Source of the DNA: Varroa destructor
Lineage: Eukaryota > Arthropoda > Arachnida > Mesostigmata > Varroidae
Length of the DNA: 64,000 nt
NCBI RefSeq assembly: GCF_002443255.2
Contig: NW_019211456.1
Span: 24,979,061 to 25,043,060 of the forward strand
Direction: 5' to 3'
Positions 51,504 to 63,875 of this stretch are shown piece after piece. The first letter of the stretch is position 1, and the number at the start of each line of letters is the position of its first letter. The notes under the pieces were generated by a model. That model did not search any database, was not told where the DNA came from, and was given only the letters and a program-made list of their open reading frames with translations. Made by a program: the position numbers and the translations under genes.

Positions 51504-54500
51504 CTGAGGGGTCAAAATTTGGCCGAAATCAGGCGGTTCTCGCCAAAGAAGACTTCGTTGAGAAAATTTCGACAACAATATTCCAACTCTATTAAACAAT
51601 ATTGAAACTGGCAGATCGCATGTTAATGTACACTAATATAAATGTTCATACAGGCTTGTTTTTAACTGATTTCTCCCATTGGCCGTGCTGATGGTCACTG
51701 TAGTGACAATGAGTCACATCTTACGATGTGCTGGTCTTATAGTAGGGCTATATATATTAACCTCAAAAATAGGACAAAGCTTAGATTTCGTTGGCGCAGA
51801 TCACACCCAATCAGAATTAATTTAGCTAGCGGTTAGCTCATATCGACGCTCTTTATGATATCAAAATGCTTGAGGAGCCATAAATTCTGATGCTTTTGTT
51901 GGTATTTTTCTTTTAAAATATAGGCAAATAGACCTCAACCGCGTTGTCTCTGCATAAAAACAATTTGACTATTCAAAAATTTGAACATTCGTTTGCACAA
52001 GGATATTGGAATAGAGGTCTCAATAGCATACTTATGAGCACGCGATTCTATGTACAGCCTATGTTGGAAAAATTAGAGAAATTCAGTCATTCCATGGTAC
52101 ATAAGATACGAGGGCTTCCAGGGAACTAAGTACTTTCCTACCGTGCATAGGGAAAATCCTGATGGTTTATAAACTAATATAGAGTAGCAGTCAAATATCA
52201 GGATGGATATTTCCTCTCTAACACACATCATTTAATTCCGTACGTCCTACTGGAAATCACCGATCTCCAACGACATAGCGCTATATGGAATGGTAGTTTC
52301 TTAACATGTGAACGAGACGTTACATAACAGAGAATGATGGATTCTTTTATTATATTGTCTGGCATTAGTCGTGGCTTGCATGGATCTTACTGAAATCATC
52401 GTCGAGCATATTACTTCTGTTTGTTTTTATTCGGTTGAATAGAGAATAACGCGAAATGGGGGCAAAAAAAGAAATGTTACGATTTTGGCATAGCATTTAT
52501 ATGTGTTACACTGCTGTCTGGATTCGGCAAAGCATTATCAATAGCTAAGTGATTGCCTGGCAGTGCATTGTGCCCTTATACTTACCTTATGCCTTACCTG
52601 CGGCCCTAACTAAATTATCGTATGCAGCGAATGCGCCATCTACTCTATATACTACAATATACAGTTACGTAACTTGTAAAATATCGCATCGGTACAACAA
52701 AAACGATATATCAGCTTTAAAAAAAGGCGGATGCGTTGGTTTTAATAGTCCCTGGCATTGATTTTAGCCAGGTATTATTAACCCTAGGAACACACTTCAT
52801 TTATATATGATAGCGTTAGCATATAAGAGTTTGAGATAACGTTCTTTCAAAGCATGATCCATGTTTCTTTACATTAAAGAAACGTGTATTTTAAACAGGC
52901 CGCTTCCTAGGGAATCTTCAGCTTGAGGGTCCGTAACCAGGTTCTGATTTCATTAGAAACCGGGGTACAGCTACCCCATCGTAGGAAAGCAATCGGAACG
53001 ACGTAACTGGTAAATGCTTTTTTTTTTCTCTTTACAATTCATTCAGCTGCAATCAACCCACGTGTAGCTAGGTATTTGACAGTGTGTCATCGCTTTGTTA
53101 TCGCGCGAGTGGGGTAGTAATTTCACTAGGGTCGGTTTGTAGAATGATTGTTAGACCTGTTGTTTCCGTTGCCTGTACTTGAGGGGGCCAGATTGAATCT
53201 TAGTTAGTCTTTAAGTTGAGTTCCCTGCCTATTCCTATCAACAGGAAAATTTTATAACATATGAAATTTATGTAGCCGGAAAATCTTGACAATTAAGTGT
53301 TGCCAGAAGTGACATAAATATGAGACATACGAAGAACAGGACGAGTAAATGCAATGGTTGTCACACTGGACTTACCGGATGTCGACATCGTACGAAGCTA
53401 CACATGAGAGTTCCAGGTGTCTACACGATCCTGTTCTACCGTACACCTTCTAAAACAACGAAGGAAAAAGCTCAACGTTCACAGTGCATCTACTACTTAG
53501 ATAGCTCGACAATCTACCACAGTGATTACGTTGTTGTTACGAACAGATGTGTACCGTTAAACTAACCCTTTGGGGGCATCAGCCCGCACTCCTCAATGTT
53601 GTTCTGTTACGTTCGTAGATTGACAGTCACTTGAAAGTGATGGATTGTCAGTCATCTCCTAGAAGCAGTTCAGTCGATAGAGGTATTTTTCCAGACATCA
53701 CCGGCACGAAACAAACAGCAATCAATGCCTATAGGGCTAATGCAAGTAAAAGTTTTGAACGAGTTTCGTAATTGTGTGAACGTCGTGACGTAAAGTCAAT
53801 AATAGCCCGTCGATACGGAAATAGAAATACGCGACTAAGTCAACAACGATACCAGCAATGGCAGGCAGTCGAACGGAAACATTGCTATATTGTCAATCAG
53901 CCTGGATGCTGGCAATTGGAAAGCTGTTTCAGCCTCACGTACAAACTGGCAACAATCAAATTAGTTAAACATCTAATACTACTACTAAAAGACTCTGCTG
54001 TATTAGCGTCCAGCACAGCCTCTACTGATTGTTTACGTCGGATAGGAAAATTTTACTGGGAAGTAACTGCAGCGACCCAACAATAGAATAAGCATATCAT
54101 AACGTCAATGAGAAACTAACTACATTGGGTCAACTTAGCGGAAACGCGCACAGCTTCCTATGAATTGGCTTAAATCATTTCTTCATTAGTCAGCACATGA
54201 TAGTCGGCTAGCGTTTCTACTATACATATTTTTGCGTACGAAGCACTATGGAAAAACAATAGGGCTCTTACCCAGATCATGCAACATCTGCAACTATTCT
54301 TAACAGTCGAATACCCTATATTCCATTGTGGACCACCAGTTCTACAAAAAGATTTAGCGGGAACTCACAGATGTTGAAATATACCGTTGTTTTTCATCGT
54401 TAATCTCTATCGTTAGGCGGAAGATCTGGAATTTGCAACCCCGTAGATCACGGTCTCGCTTAAAATAAACGTCTTAATGAATGTTTCGAGCAATGGAAAC

Positions 54501-54707
54501 TATGGAAATCAATTTTAAACCTATTCATATACAAGCGAAGTTAACTAAGCGAAATGCAGATCTCCACCAAGCGCTATCTTAAATTAGATCTAATGTCGTT
54601 TTGTTGCTTGAACCCTTTTTATAAGGCGTTCTGGCAGTACCACCGACCATCATCTTTCTTAACCTTGATAAGGTTAAGTTGCCGTACATTCCGGTTCATT
54701 AGTAATT

Positions 54708-54742
54708 TTGGGAATACGCTGTGGTCTGGGTTCGAATCCTGG
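54708..54742 (+). repeat. tRNA-like 35-bp repeat, copy 2
   Basis: Reads TTGGGAATACGCTGTGG... and ends in GGTTCGAATCCTGG. It is 30/35 identical to the reverse complement of 44380-44414. A T-arm-like stem (CTGGG/CCTGG around TTCGAAT) can form, but no acceptor stem or anticodon arm is found in the right place. Confidence 0.5.
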
Positions 54743-55286
54743 ACACACGGTTCGTTTCGTACTCGGAGCTGTCCGACGGAATGCCTGGACGTAAAACTTA
54801 AAATACAGATATTACTCACTTCTGTGTAATGTTCATTTAGCCAGCAGGAACTCTTAGTTAAATCAAATATTTAGTGCCATTTTGTACGGTCAATCTATAA
54901 GTTTATATCGCTAGGTCGTTGAGTATAAAATGCGTCTCTAATTTCAAAGCGGCACTAATTTATAGCGACGCTACGCTTCGTATTTTTTTTTTGATTTTCG
55001 AAATTCGCTCGTACTTCTTCGAATCTGGGACCGTCCATTCGGATATCGCTACTCGCCATACAAAGTTGGACAGTTCAACGGCCTACATCATTATAAAGTA
55101 GAAAGCTTGTATTCGACAAAGGATGGGAAGTACTGGAAGGAGTTGTGTGCAAGGATTTCTGCAAGAAAAGTTTGATTTTGAAACTAGGTTTTGCGGAATC
55201 CTCGCACAAAGGAAAGTGATAAAATACAAGATACATAGATGAGAGATGCGGTGGACGCCGGCCCACCTGAAGGTGTACGGTTGTAG

Positions 55287-55484
55287 GCGCTCAGAATCAG
55301 GGTATTGAGAAATCTGGTACCTGTTCGTCTTGATGGAATTACTAAATTAAATATACCGGACAAATGGGCGCCACCGATTTTGAACGGCAAAACCAAAGAA
55401 CACGTGGAACACTGGTTCTCTTTAGTAAAAAAAAAAGGATATAAGATGATGATCAACGACGGTCACATCAATAAACTCACGTAA
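55287..55484 (+). pseudogene. Coding-like fragment, 65 codons, unrecognised
   Basis: An open frame after an in-frame TAG reads like a real protein (RLDGITKLNIPDKWAPPIL, KEHVEHWFSLVKKKGYKMM). It ends with TAA at 55482-55484, and an AATAAA (55484-55489) overlaps that stop. Just upstream, at about 55098-55230, other frames show YSTKDGKYWKELCARISAR and then FDFETRFCGILAQRK, suggesting frameshifts in an older coding sequence. It may be a decayed gene, a retroposed copy, or a last exon using the AG at 55299-55300. No family recognised. Confidence 0.3.
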
Positions 55485-57678
55485 ATAAACAACGAGGATA
55501 TAATCTTATATTCTTGTAACCCTATACGTATATAAAGCAAGTGGATAGCGACTGAGGTCTACGATGTCTACTTGATGGACTAGTGTAGGTGTTTTCCAGT
55601 GCCATGCCGTAGGCCCTGATTCGACTACGGTTAGGGAGAACATGACGAACAAACTAAGAACTAACATTCAAATTAAACCACCCCTATGGTACAACAACGT
55701 CCGATTTTAGAATGCAAGAACCACAGTCGTAAACATGCAAACGTCTTAATTGAAGTAGGTGCCCTGTCATCCTCCATACTCATGAGATGTTTCCTCGACA
55801 AATTATTATTTTTGTAAAATGTCAACAATATAAACCTTTAATATGAATCAAATGTCAAAGCTGTAGCACCCAGGTTACCTACGTGGGTCTGATTATAGCC
55901 ATTATATGTTTATGTAATACTTCATTCTAAAAGATTTTATTCATAAGAAAATATAGATGGCATGCTTTCAACGACATCGGAAACCTTGTTAGACGATTCG
56001 CTAAGGTACTGCGAAGAAATTATAAATTTTTGATGAACATAATTGTAGAGAAATAAAGACGTAAAATTATTATAATACCTCACCCTTAGCTTTCTTAACT
56101 CAAATTCAATCTGTCCTTATTAGCATGTTAAAGTCTATCTCTCTCAAGAAAGTTTGCTCACCCATAATGAAATGTCATGCTTTATCTAGTCGTTAGGGGT
56201 AAACAGATAAAGCGTAGAAGTTCGTAGGCTAACTTGAGAAGAGACATTCGTAAATGTAGCTGGCTTTAAGAGATTATGGCCGGAAACGCTTACACCAATA
56301 ATTGGGATTCGGACCAGCGCAAAGGTCAACGGCATGACTCTGTTAGAAGCGTTGAATTGTTCTCGCCCCGAGGGCCCATCTGCCAATTGAGGATCTCAGA
56401 ATCAATTTTAGATATATTCCCGGTTGTTTTCGACACGAAAGTTCTATAGAGGGAAACAAATAGTCGGCTTCATTTAGTCGATGCCACGTATACGATTTTT
56501 ATGATTTTGTTATTTAGGCATTACAACCATTTTCATTTTGATATTCGAATTAGTATAACTGGTGTTTGTGTCCAAGCAGCTGGACATGGTATCATAGAGT
56601 TTACACATGCCCAGATGAAGAGACTTTGGAACTTTTTATGGGGAAATGTTGTTATTTGAGTATCATAATAGTGTATGTGACACGAAAGGGCCAACGTGAA
56701 GTTTAGCTTAGAAATTTATGCAGAATTATCCATGCGAAGAACAAACAATATTTCTTCTATATTAGCACTGCTTTAGAAACTAATTTCACTTCAAGCTGAC
56801 ATTTTTGCCATCATATTATATCTGGAAGACCAATTTTTCAAAAAATATCATCATTTATCTTCTCTTCGAGTACATCACATGCTTTGCTCTCTAGGCTATG
56901 CGTTTTTCCGGAATCGTCATGAGCTAGTTAGGCCAATTCCGAATCATCATATTTACATAAGTCAAAAGATAGTTTTTCAAACAATCTCGTTATATCTAAT
57001 TAGAGACATCTGCCTAAATCTAGTTTGCATCAGATCGCTATAGGTAGCTACAAGATGCACAGCTAAGTAATGGACTCAATAACAGCGGAAATTATAGTAT
57101 AAACTCTTCAGTAATGTAAAACGTCTTCCCGACTAATAGAGACTGTGATTCCAGCGTAACAGAAAAAATATATATATTGCCTTACCCGACTCGTAGCTTA
57201 ACTAAATTGTTGAATAACAATCGTAATTTTTATTGGTTTGTTTTTATACATTTTTTCCTATGTTACTAAATCTGTACTAATTATATCGAGATTATTTTCT
57301 GTTCCAACGAACAGAGCAGGACTGACCTTAATGGAAAAGCTGACTGTTCTCAGTACCTTGACGGCACTTAAACGTTAACGCGTCATAATAAACAAAAAAT
57401 CAAAAGCAACGCTGTTCTGAAGCCTGTCTGAAAAACACCTTATAATTCTCAACATACTTTTGATCTGAAGCCAGCTTCATTTATGGCTTGCACCAGAAAA
57501 TGTCTGACCATGTAGTGATCAATTCGATAAACATAAACACTATATTTGTTATTATTGTATAAACCTTCATTCATAATAACAGTACGACATAATAGACATA
57601 CGACACAATCAGTATAAATCTATCAACTTATTAGTCGTATCCGGGAATACAATGATAGCTTTAAATAGCAATCTGGAG

Positions 57679-58827
57679 CTACACGAGTGGACGACGTCTT
57701 TGACAGCGTTTGGCAGAATCCATTAGGAGATCTAACAATCTCTTATACGATTTCATTTTTACATCGGCTGTACATTTGCCGCGTGACAGCGTTTTCCGTA
57801 AACGTGAAACGGAAAACGTATTACTGTTCTCTTTAGACTGAGTGATATGTGCAAATAATGCTGGCGTCCTATAATTCAATAAATCGACTAAGATACACAC
57901 CGAACAAAAATAAAGGTGATATTTTTTCCTTGAGCGTATTTTACAGTTCGGGGCAGGTATGGGTTCTGGTAGTCAACTGCCGACCATATTGTGACATAAT
58001 AACAAATGTTTATAAGTTGTTATTGACTCGAATTGATGACAGTTTCGAGATAGGCTTAACCAACTTCTTCTGCCACAGTGAATTTCACAAAAAAAAAAAA
58101 CAAACTTCCGTTGTATAACATAGTTGACGTGATTCGGGTTTACGCCAACGGAATATGATTTATCGATTCGCTCACCCTTGTGAATTGTTCCCCGCAAGAC
58201 ATTATCGCTTGTAGTTGTCCTACATTTCACTCGTTCTATTGAATTTCATTTGTTTCTTTTCATCCACTGTCAGTTATCGCTAAGGTTCTAAGAAGGAATA
58301 CGTCCGGATTTGATCTATTTTTATGTCATATGTTTATATGCAATATACGTCGTGAACAATTAATGGACACGCCTGACCGGAGTGGCGTGTCGGCCAAGTA
58401 ATACGTTTGTTGATTACGTTCTATCGTGTGTAGTCCTGCCGCCAGTCTGAAAAAAATTCGATTTGATTGTGTGATCTCGGACGCTAAATTTCTCCCAAAT
58501 GAATAGAAACCCTGAATTTGAAGAAATGCCACTACCGCTGCCATTGGCAGTATTCAATGTTTTTGGGGTTGTTTCGGCTGCAGTCGTCACTGCCTGAGCT
58601 CTTTCTTCGATGTGGCCCTTGAATGACCACACCATGACCGTCAGCGCCGACGGATGCCGGAGCAAGTGACTGAGCTAATAACTTTGAATGCTTTACCCTT
58701 CAGTCGGTAGCTTTGAAGAAGCCGTCCGTCATTTAAACTTCGTTGCAACCGCTTTGGTCCTGCTTATTTCGATTTCCACCTGAGTTACATCTTGGCTAAA
58801 TGCTGTGAGTACCTGATAAAGTGACGC
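57679..58827 (-). CDS. Tentative 3' part of an unrecognised gene
   Basis: Minus-strand pieces that can be joined in phase are 58827-58739 (SLYQVLTAFSQDVTQVEIEI), 58669-58511 (HPSALTVMVWSFKGHIEERA, then a Thr/Gly/Ser-rich run) and 57868-57679 (RLRKTLSRGKCTADVKMKSY, ending in RRRPLV and a stop). The first donor (GTTTAA) is weak and that intron would be only 69 bp. An extra 44-nt exon at about 58213-58170 (TTTSDNVLRGTIHK, strong donor AAGG|GTGAGC) would also fit by phase and would shift the last exon to another open frame (HYLHISLSLKRTVIRF). Both versions look protein-like and I cannot choose between them. No family recognised; the upstream end is not found. Confidence 0.3.
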
Positions 58828-58898
58828 CTGCCTGCTCTATATATTGAAAGATCAGCAGCATTTAAGATTCAAGCATTCAGGGAAATCGTCGGTCGAAT

Positions 58899-59009
58899 AT
58901 GAGAACTATGATGCTTTTTCTGAGCAAATCCCATGGACGGCTAAACATATTATTATTATCTTTTTTTCACTTCATCGCCAGTTGTGTTCTTCTGCAGGAT
59001 ACCTACAGG
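58899..59009 (+). CDS. Possible first exon of a secreted protein (37 codons)
   Basis: The ATG at 58899 opens a frame with a basic start and a strong hydrophobic core (RLNILLLSFFHFIASCVLL), then QDTYR, and runs directly into a consensus donor AGG|GTAAGT at 59010. This is what a signal-peptide exon looks like. I found no convincing second exon: a phase-0 candidate after the TAG near 59503 gives GNSKLPLEASNSS and then a stop after 22 codons. It lies where upstream exons of the minus-strand gene at 57679-58827 would be expected, so the two models compete. Confidence 0.25.
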
Positions 59010-62000
59010 GTAAGTTTCGATAGCGTCAACCGTACGTTTGACTTGGCAGGTTTGTGGAAGGCTGCTATCGTCAATTCGAAATCGAGAACAGTTTTAAAAC
59101 CAATGAATACCAAACGGAGGAATTTCCAATCTAAAGTGCGCTTTTTACACTACCAGAGACAGCCTGCATGCCGTTAGCGTTGAGTTTCCTGGAAGAACCC
59201 ACACTGCTGGTCTGGTAATAGGTCACGGTATTCCGTGTAAACGGCTAGTCGTCGTACGAGCAGTCCGGATAGTAGTTTATAAATATGGGCTTCCTGGCCA
59301 CGTCTCCTACGGTTTTAGCGGTTTTGTTGGTTTTCATTTTGGAAAGACTGCCATCAAATGCTCTCTCAGTGTCTCTGGAACTTATTGTCTCGTACATGCG
59401 TTAAACGGCACATTCTAGCAAAAATGCCACGTTCATGTAGATTTTTTCAAGGGACCGCCTGCCTTATATATTGATACCATAGAAGTATCTGATTTGGCTA
59501 GGGTAACAGTAAACTCCCACTCGAAGCCTCGAATTCATCGCAAATCCTCCAGACTTGCGTGTTGTGAAGTGTGTCTACTAAAATTGCGTTTATGCTACCT
59601 AGGTTGGCTTGTAAATAGGCCTGTATTTCGAGCCTCAAGATCGACGGGCAGCTCAGCCTTATTGGTCAAAAATCTTACGTGTAGCGTTCTTGCTGCTTGC
59701 TGCGTCGAATTGCTTTACCGAGCTGTAAGGCTGATTTTTGCGACAGTTTTTTTAGAGAGTTCTGTTTGCTACCGGTGTCTTTGTCAGGGGGTTATTCAAT
59801 TATTCATTTTAAGACCCGTGATATAGCTAAATTGAGTCTGAAAAAAATGGGTTGGGTAGTCAGTCTCGGCATTAACAGTCACCACAGCATATCTATACCT
59901 ACATACAGTATAGTTCCTCACCCTTATCCGGCCACAAGGTTAGCGACTTGAAAAACTAGCGCAGTACAATGTGTTACTTAGTAAATTTTCGTTTCAGACA
60001 CTATCTAAACGGATAGCCAAGTTAGTCTAGTTGGTTTATTGTTTTTCTTGACCGGTGACGTTTTAATAAATTTTCTCTGTTTTTACTGCATAGCCATACG
60101 AGCTAATCATGGAACGATGCATCCGCCGATGGAAAAATTATCATGCCGTAATACGTTTGCTAGTCGTATGACATTCGTCTATGGATACGTGCTTTAATTG
60201 TTCATCACAACTAGATATTTATCCTGAAAAAAGCAGATAAAGTTAGTTACACGATTATGCGAAGCAAAAATTTTGAATAAAATATAAAAGTGGCAAAAAC
60301 AAAATTGTAGATAATACACATACCAAAGTATGAAATTATTTCTCTAGTTACTCTATGAGGTAAATCGGTCAATAGACTGTTACGCAGTAACCTTTAAGAC
60401 CTTTGACATCTTAGAAACCTTTCTCTCCTAGAGGGTAAAGGTAGATATCGAGAATAAGGTGCCAATGAAAAACACTGTCCATGTCTGTCTCTTAATGAAT
60501 CTTGCCAGTCATTGCAATCAAACTCCCGTTACTTTCATCTAGGGATTCGCGCAATCAAATTAAGTCTGTGTCAATTTTCTTGTCTTTTTCCTGCTTCACG
60601 CATTGAAGCCGTTAGCGTCTGCGGCTAGATGTGAGACTCCACACGTACCCTTGCCTTTTGCAGACAAACACGTCACCCGCTATGTTATCATCACTTGGCA
60701 CACTTCGTTTGAGATAACATACTTATTTCACGATACTTTTGCGATAAAGGGAGAAGTATCAGGATGGACGAGCTTTTTAACGGTTTCCGTAAACTACCGC
60801 TGGTAGAACTGAGGAAAGGCTCGTGTGCACAGTCTATTAAAAGTATACTTATGACCGTTTTCTGTAAGCGTAATAACAGATTTTCTGGGGCAGTTTATGA
60901 CATTCTAATTATGAACAGATCGCAAGAAATCGTGTTGTACACCGTCTGTTCTAATATTTCATCAATAGAAGAGCGACTGGATTATATATGGGGACGAATA
61001 AATATCCTTGTTATGACTAGTGGGCTCACGAAGCACAAAAGATCTATATAATACACGCATAATAATTTAACTACGTAATACAAACATCAAATTATGGATA
61101 TCTTAAACAATAGAAAATGTAAATAAATCACTATCTGAAGATGAAACTGACTATGACTTGCAGAAAACGTTACAGCAGCCAGTGACGCTCAACAAAACCC
61201 GGAACTCTTTTCTAATTACTGAATTATTATCTAAAAAAGACAAAAATATTACAGACGCTAAACTCCCGAGATAAATGATAAGTTCTAACATAATCACAAT
61301 AAAATATTCTGCTTGCATTTGAATTAAAAATAACAACTAAAAGAAAACCATTGCAGAAGAGCGATTTAGTCACTGAACTTTGTAAAGTTAAGAATAATAA
61401 ATAAAAAAAAAAAAAATTATAAATAATAATTACCATCCACCAAAAGAAATATCCTAAATTATGGTATTCATATAGTCGGTTGTGTTTTTTTCTTTGATTG
61501 AGATGGCTAAAAATTTGATGAAAATGAAATTATGTTTTATATTACCCATAAGTGATTACAACTGAATATACATAATGTAATACATGATCATATTCAAATC
61601 TGTCTTCAGAGAGCAATGGACAGTTCTTCAGGTGCACACAACGTTTGGCTTAACGTGTAAGTAAGTATTTTGAGTTCTGAAGAGAGAAAGCCCTTTCATT
61701 CGGGCATTCGAATCGGATCAACAGCACCGCTATCTGCCATATGGTCTTCTAACGATTGTTCTATCATCTAAGTGTTGAGAAATCGGTATAATTAATTAAT
61801 CATTACCGTATTGTACCGCAAACTTCATTTACGTTCGAGACATGCACGAACCTTTTTTCGAAGGTTAAAAGGTAATAAAAGGAAACATTTATCTGGCACC
61901 CTCGGATCCCCCCACCCGCTAAAGCATACGCGTCTTAAACTTGGGCCTTGACTTGGAACTTACATTAATGTTACTCTAACCGAAAGCTTATACGAACGGC

Positions 62001-62019
62001 CAGTGCGTATGTGAGTTCA
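59010..62019. other. Stretch without confident genes
   Basis: AT-rich. The plus-strand open frame at 60764-61051 starts with a real ATG and encodes 95 residues, but no motif, homologue or splice context was recognised. The part around 61060-61480 is extremely A/T-rich. Confidence 0.4.
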
Positions 62020-62025
62020 TTTATT
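62020..62025 (-). terminator. Polyadenylation signal
   Basis: AATAAA on the minus strand, 114 bases after the stop codon of the exon that ends at 62140. It supports that exon being the true last exon. Confidence 0.5.
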
Positions 62026-62139
62026 GTCCCATCCTCCGGCGGGGTTCCACGCTTAGTCCAGTGGGGTCTTACCTCTCTGCCTTCCAACGTACGAAGATGG
62101 AGCTAATATTTATAGCTTTTCTAAACTCTGCCCTATATC

Positions 62140-63598
62140 CTAAAGGTCATATTGTCCACACAATTGGTAAGAGTGAAGCTTCGTTTCGTCACAGTAGAAC
62201 ACGCTGTAGATGACGATTTTCGGAGCCGTGTTTCCGCTAACTAGGATGCGCGATATCGGCTTTCGTTCCACTAAAAGCCGGCATCCATCTATTCTGTATG
62301 CTTTGGAAATGAAATCTTCCTCAATCTTCCCGCACTCGAAACAGATAGAAAGAGGGACTAGCAAAAAATAGTTTTACAAAAAGTGTAGCATTCATTAGTC
62401 AGCGTAATTGAAATAAACTAGTTAAGACACGTTATGTTTGTATGAGATGAAAATAACCCCCATTTGCCGAGTAACGTCTCAGGTGTGACTATATCAAGAG
62501 GATCATATATCTTTCAAACGTTCCCTTTGAACCCGATACCTATTCGGGTTCATTGCGTTTCTTAAAAGATTAGTCACGATAGTTTGTGTTCAAATATTTA
62601 TTTCTTGAAGCTTCAAACTGTATTGTGGAGCATTATTTACCTTTAAGTAAAACTTCATAGTAAAACATAGAAGTTATTCGAGCACTCTCTAATATTACTT
62701 ACATTCAACTTGAAAAAATAGAATCGGTAAGGCATGTCACTTTCCAAGTGGTTGTTGAAACCTTTTTGGAGCCTTCTGCGGTAGCAAATAGGTCCCAAAA
62801 TCATGCAGCAGTTATTCATGTTTTCGATTGAAATAAAAAATGGGAGTCATATCGTAACTTGTACTTTGGCTGACAATTGTTTATCGATGAGCCTTAGAAT
62901 AACTTGATAGCATTCAAAAGTTAGTATGAATGGAATTCGTCGGTGGTACAACTTTCATTCGATAGCACGTTAGCACGCTCCAGACAAAAGTTATTTTTTG
63001 CTGTTTGTTACCTCTAGTTTAAAAAACATGCAAACAGATCACATTAATTCCAGCACAATATCCGCGACAATTAGGTAGGCTCCTCGAGACGGCGACGCCT
63101 CACATTTAAGGCTTTTTACTCCTTGTCCTTATTCACGAAATCTTTTTTATCAATTTATTATAGTTAATAATTTTTTGAGTAGCATTTTAGTGCGGTCTAG
63201 CAGCTAGTTGAATCATAGCTAGTCTTATAGCTATAATTCGACTAACTGTTATCTAATAAATCAGCAGAGCGTTCGCAGAGCAGGCCATACTAAGAACTAG
63301 TAGGACATTTCCGTTTTTCTAGAGACGCTCGCCTGGAGAGCCTCGTAGAAAACTACGTATGTGCTGTTCCAGCACCAGATTTTTAAACTGTTCTCGTGTA
63401 CGAATTGGGAAAGAAGCCCGCGATGTCGGTATGGGCTACACCCGGAACTGCTCCGCCGTCGTCCAACCTGAAGTACAACGAGAACACCAATAACAAAAAT
63501 AGACGCTACCGTGAACACATAAAATATTAGATAATAACCTTTTTTGGAAATTCTTTCAGGCACAGGGACGTGATCGTAATAACTATTGCAACAGGGTA
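62140..63598 (-). CDS. Partial gene: membrane-segment exon plus Cys-containing terminal exon
   Basis: Three minus-strand exons are visible: about 63600-63468 (RISKKGYYLIFYVFTVASIF then VIGVLVVLQ, ending CAG|GTTGG, phase 0); 62775-62703 (acceptor TACCGCAG, reading RLQKGFNNHLESDMPYRFYF, ending AAT|GTAAGT, phase 0); and 62334-62140 (acceptor CTATCTGTTTCGAG, reading CGKIEEDFISKAYRIDGC, with cysteines near the end in YCDETKLHSYQLCGQYDL and a stop). The last two join perfectly. Between the first two an exon (phase 0 in, phase 2 out) is missing, and the start is not found. A basic flank followed by one hydrophobic helix suggests a signal anchor, hence a type II membrane or Golgi-type protein with its C-terminal part outside the cytosol. 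Family not recognised. Confidence 0.4.
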
Positions 63599-63844
63599 CC
63601 CTTCAGTGAGTAACACTCGAATACATATAGTATTATAGAGGTAATCAAATGCTGATGGAACTTTAAGTTGCGGGGCCCGTTGTACAGAGTTGAATGTAAC
63701 ATTTATTTAGAATTTCGTAATGAGCCATACACGGATGAATACAGTATAGATCTGCAGGTCAGTTTCATACGCGCTAAAAGTCAGGTATTAAGTTATCTAG
63801 GAGCAATGCGCATGTGACGGAGAAAATGCGTGAGGTTTATGCCG

Positions 63845-63875
63845 AAAGTGCCTCGGCAGGGAGCCGAGGCACTTT
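63845..63875. repeat. Perfect 13-bp GC-rich foldback with 5-nt loop
   Basis: AAAGTGCCTCGGC at 63845-63857, loop AGGGA, then the exact reverse complement GCCGAGGCACTTT at 63863-63875. It resembles a bacterial terminator in shape, but the surroundings are eukaryotic and no gene ends here. Confidence 0.92.

Larger units (their letters stand above)
51600..57678. other. Long stretch without confident genes
   Basis: About 6 kb of mainly AT-rich DNA. Plus-strand open frames at 53320-53565 and 53772-54086 carry no recognised motif. Two items inside are listed separately: a tRNA-like repeat at 54708 and a coding-like fragment at 55287. Confidence 0.4.

Noticed and set aside
54690..54760. Possible tRNA gene (GGTTCGAATCC)
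   Set aside because: Only the T-arm can be folded; acceptor stem, D-arm and anticodon arm are missing. Treated as a SINE-like repeat.
60764..61051. 95-codon ATG open frame on the plus strand
   Set aside because: No family, no supporting splice sites or poly-A signal recognised; length alone is not enough.
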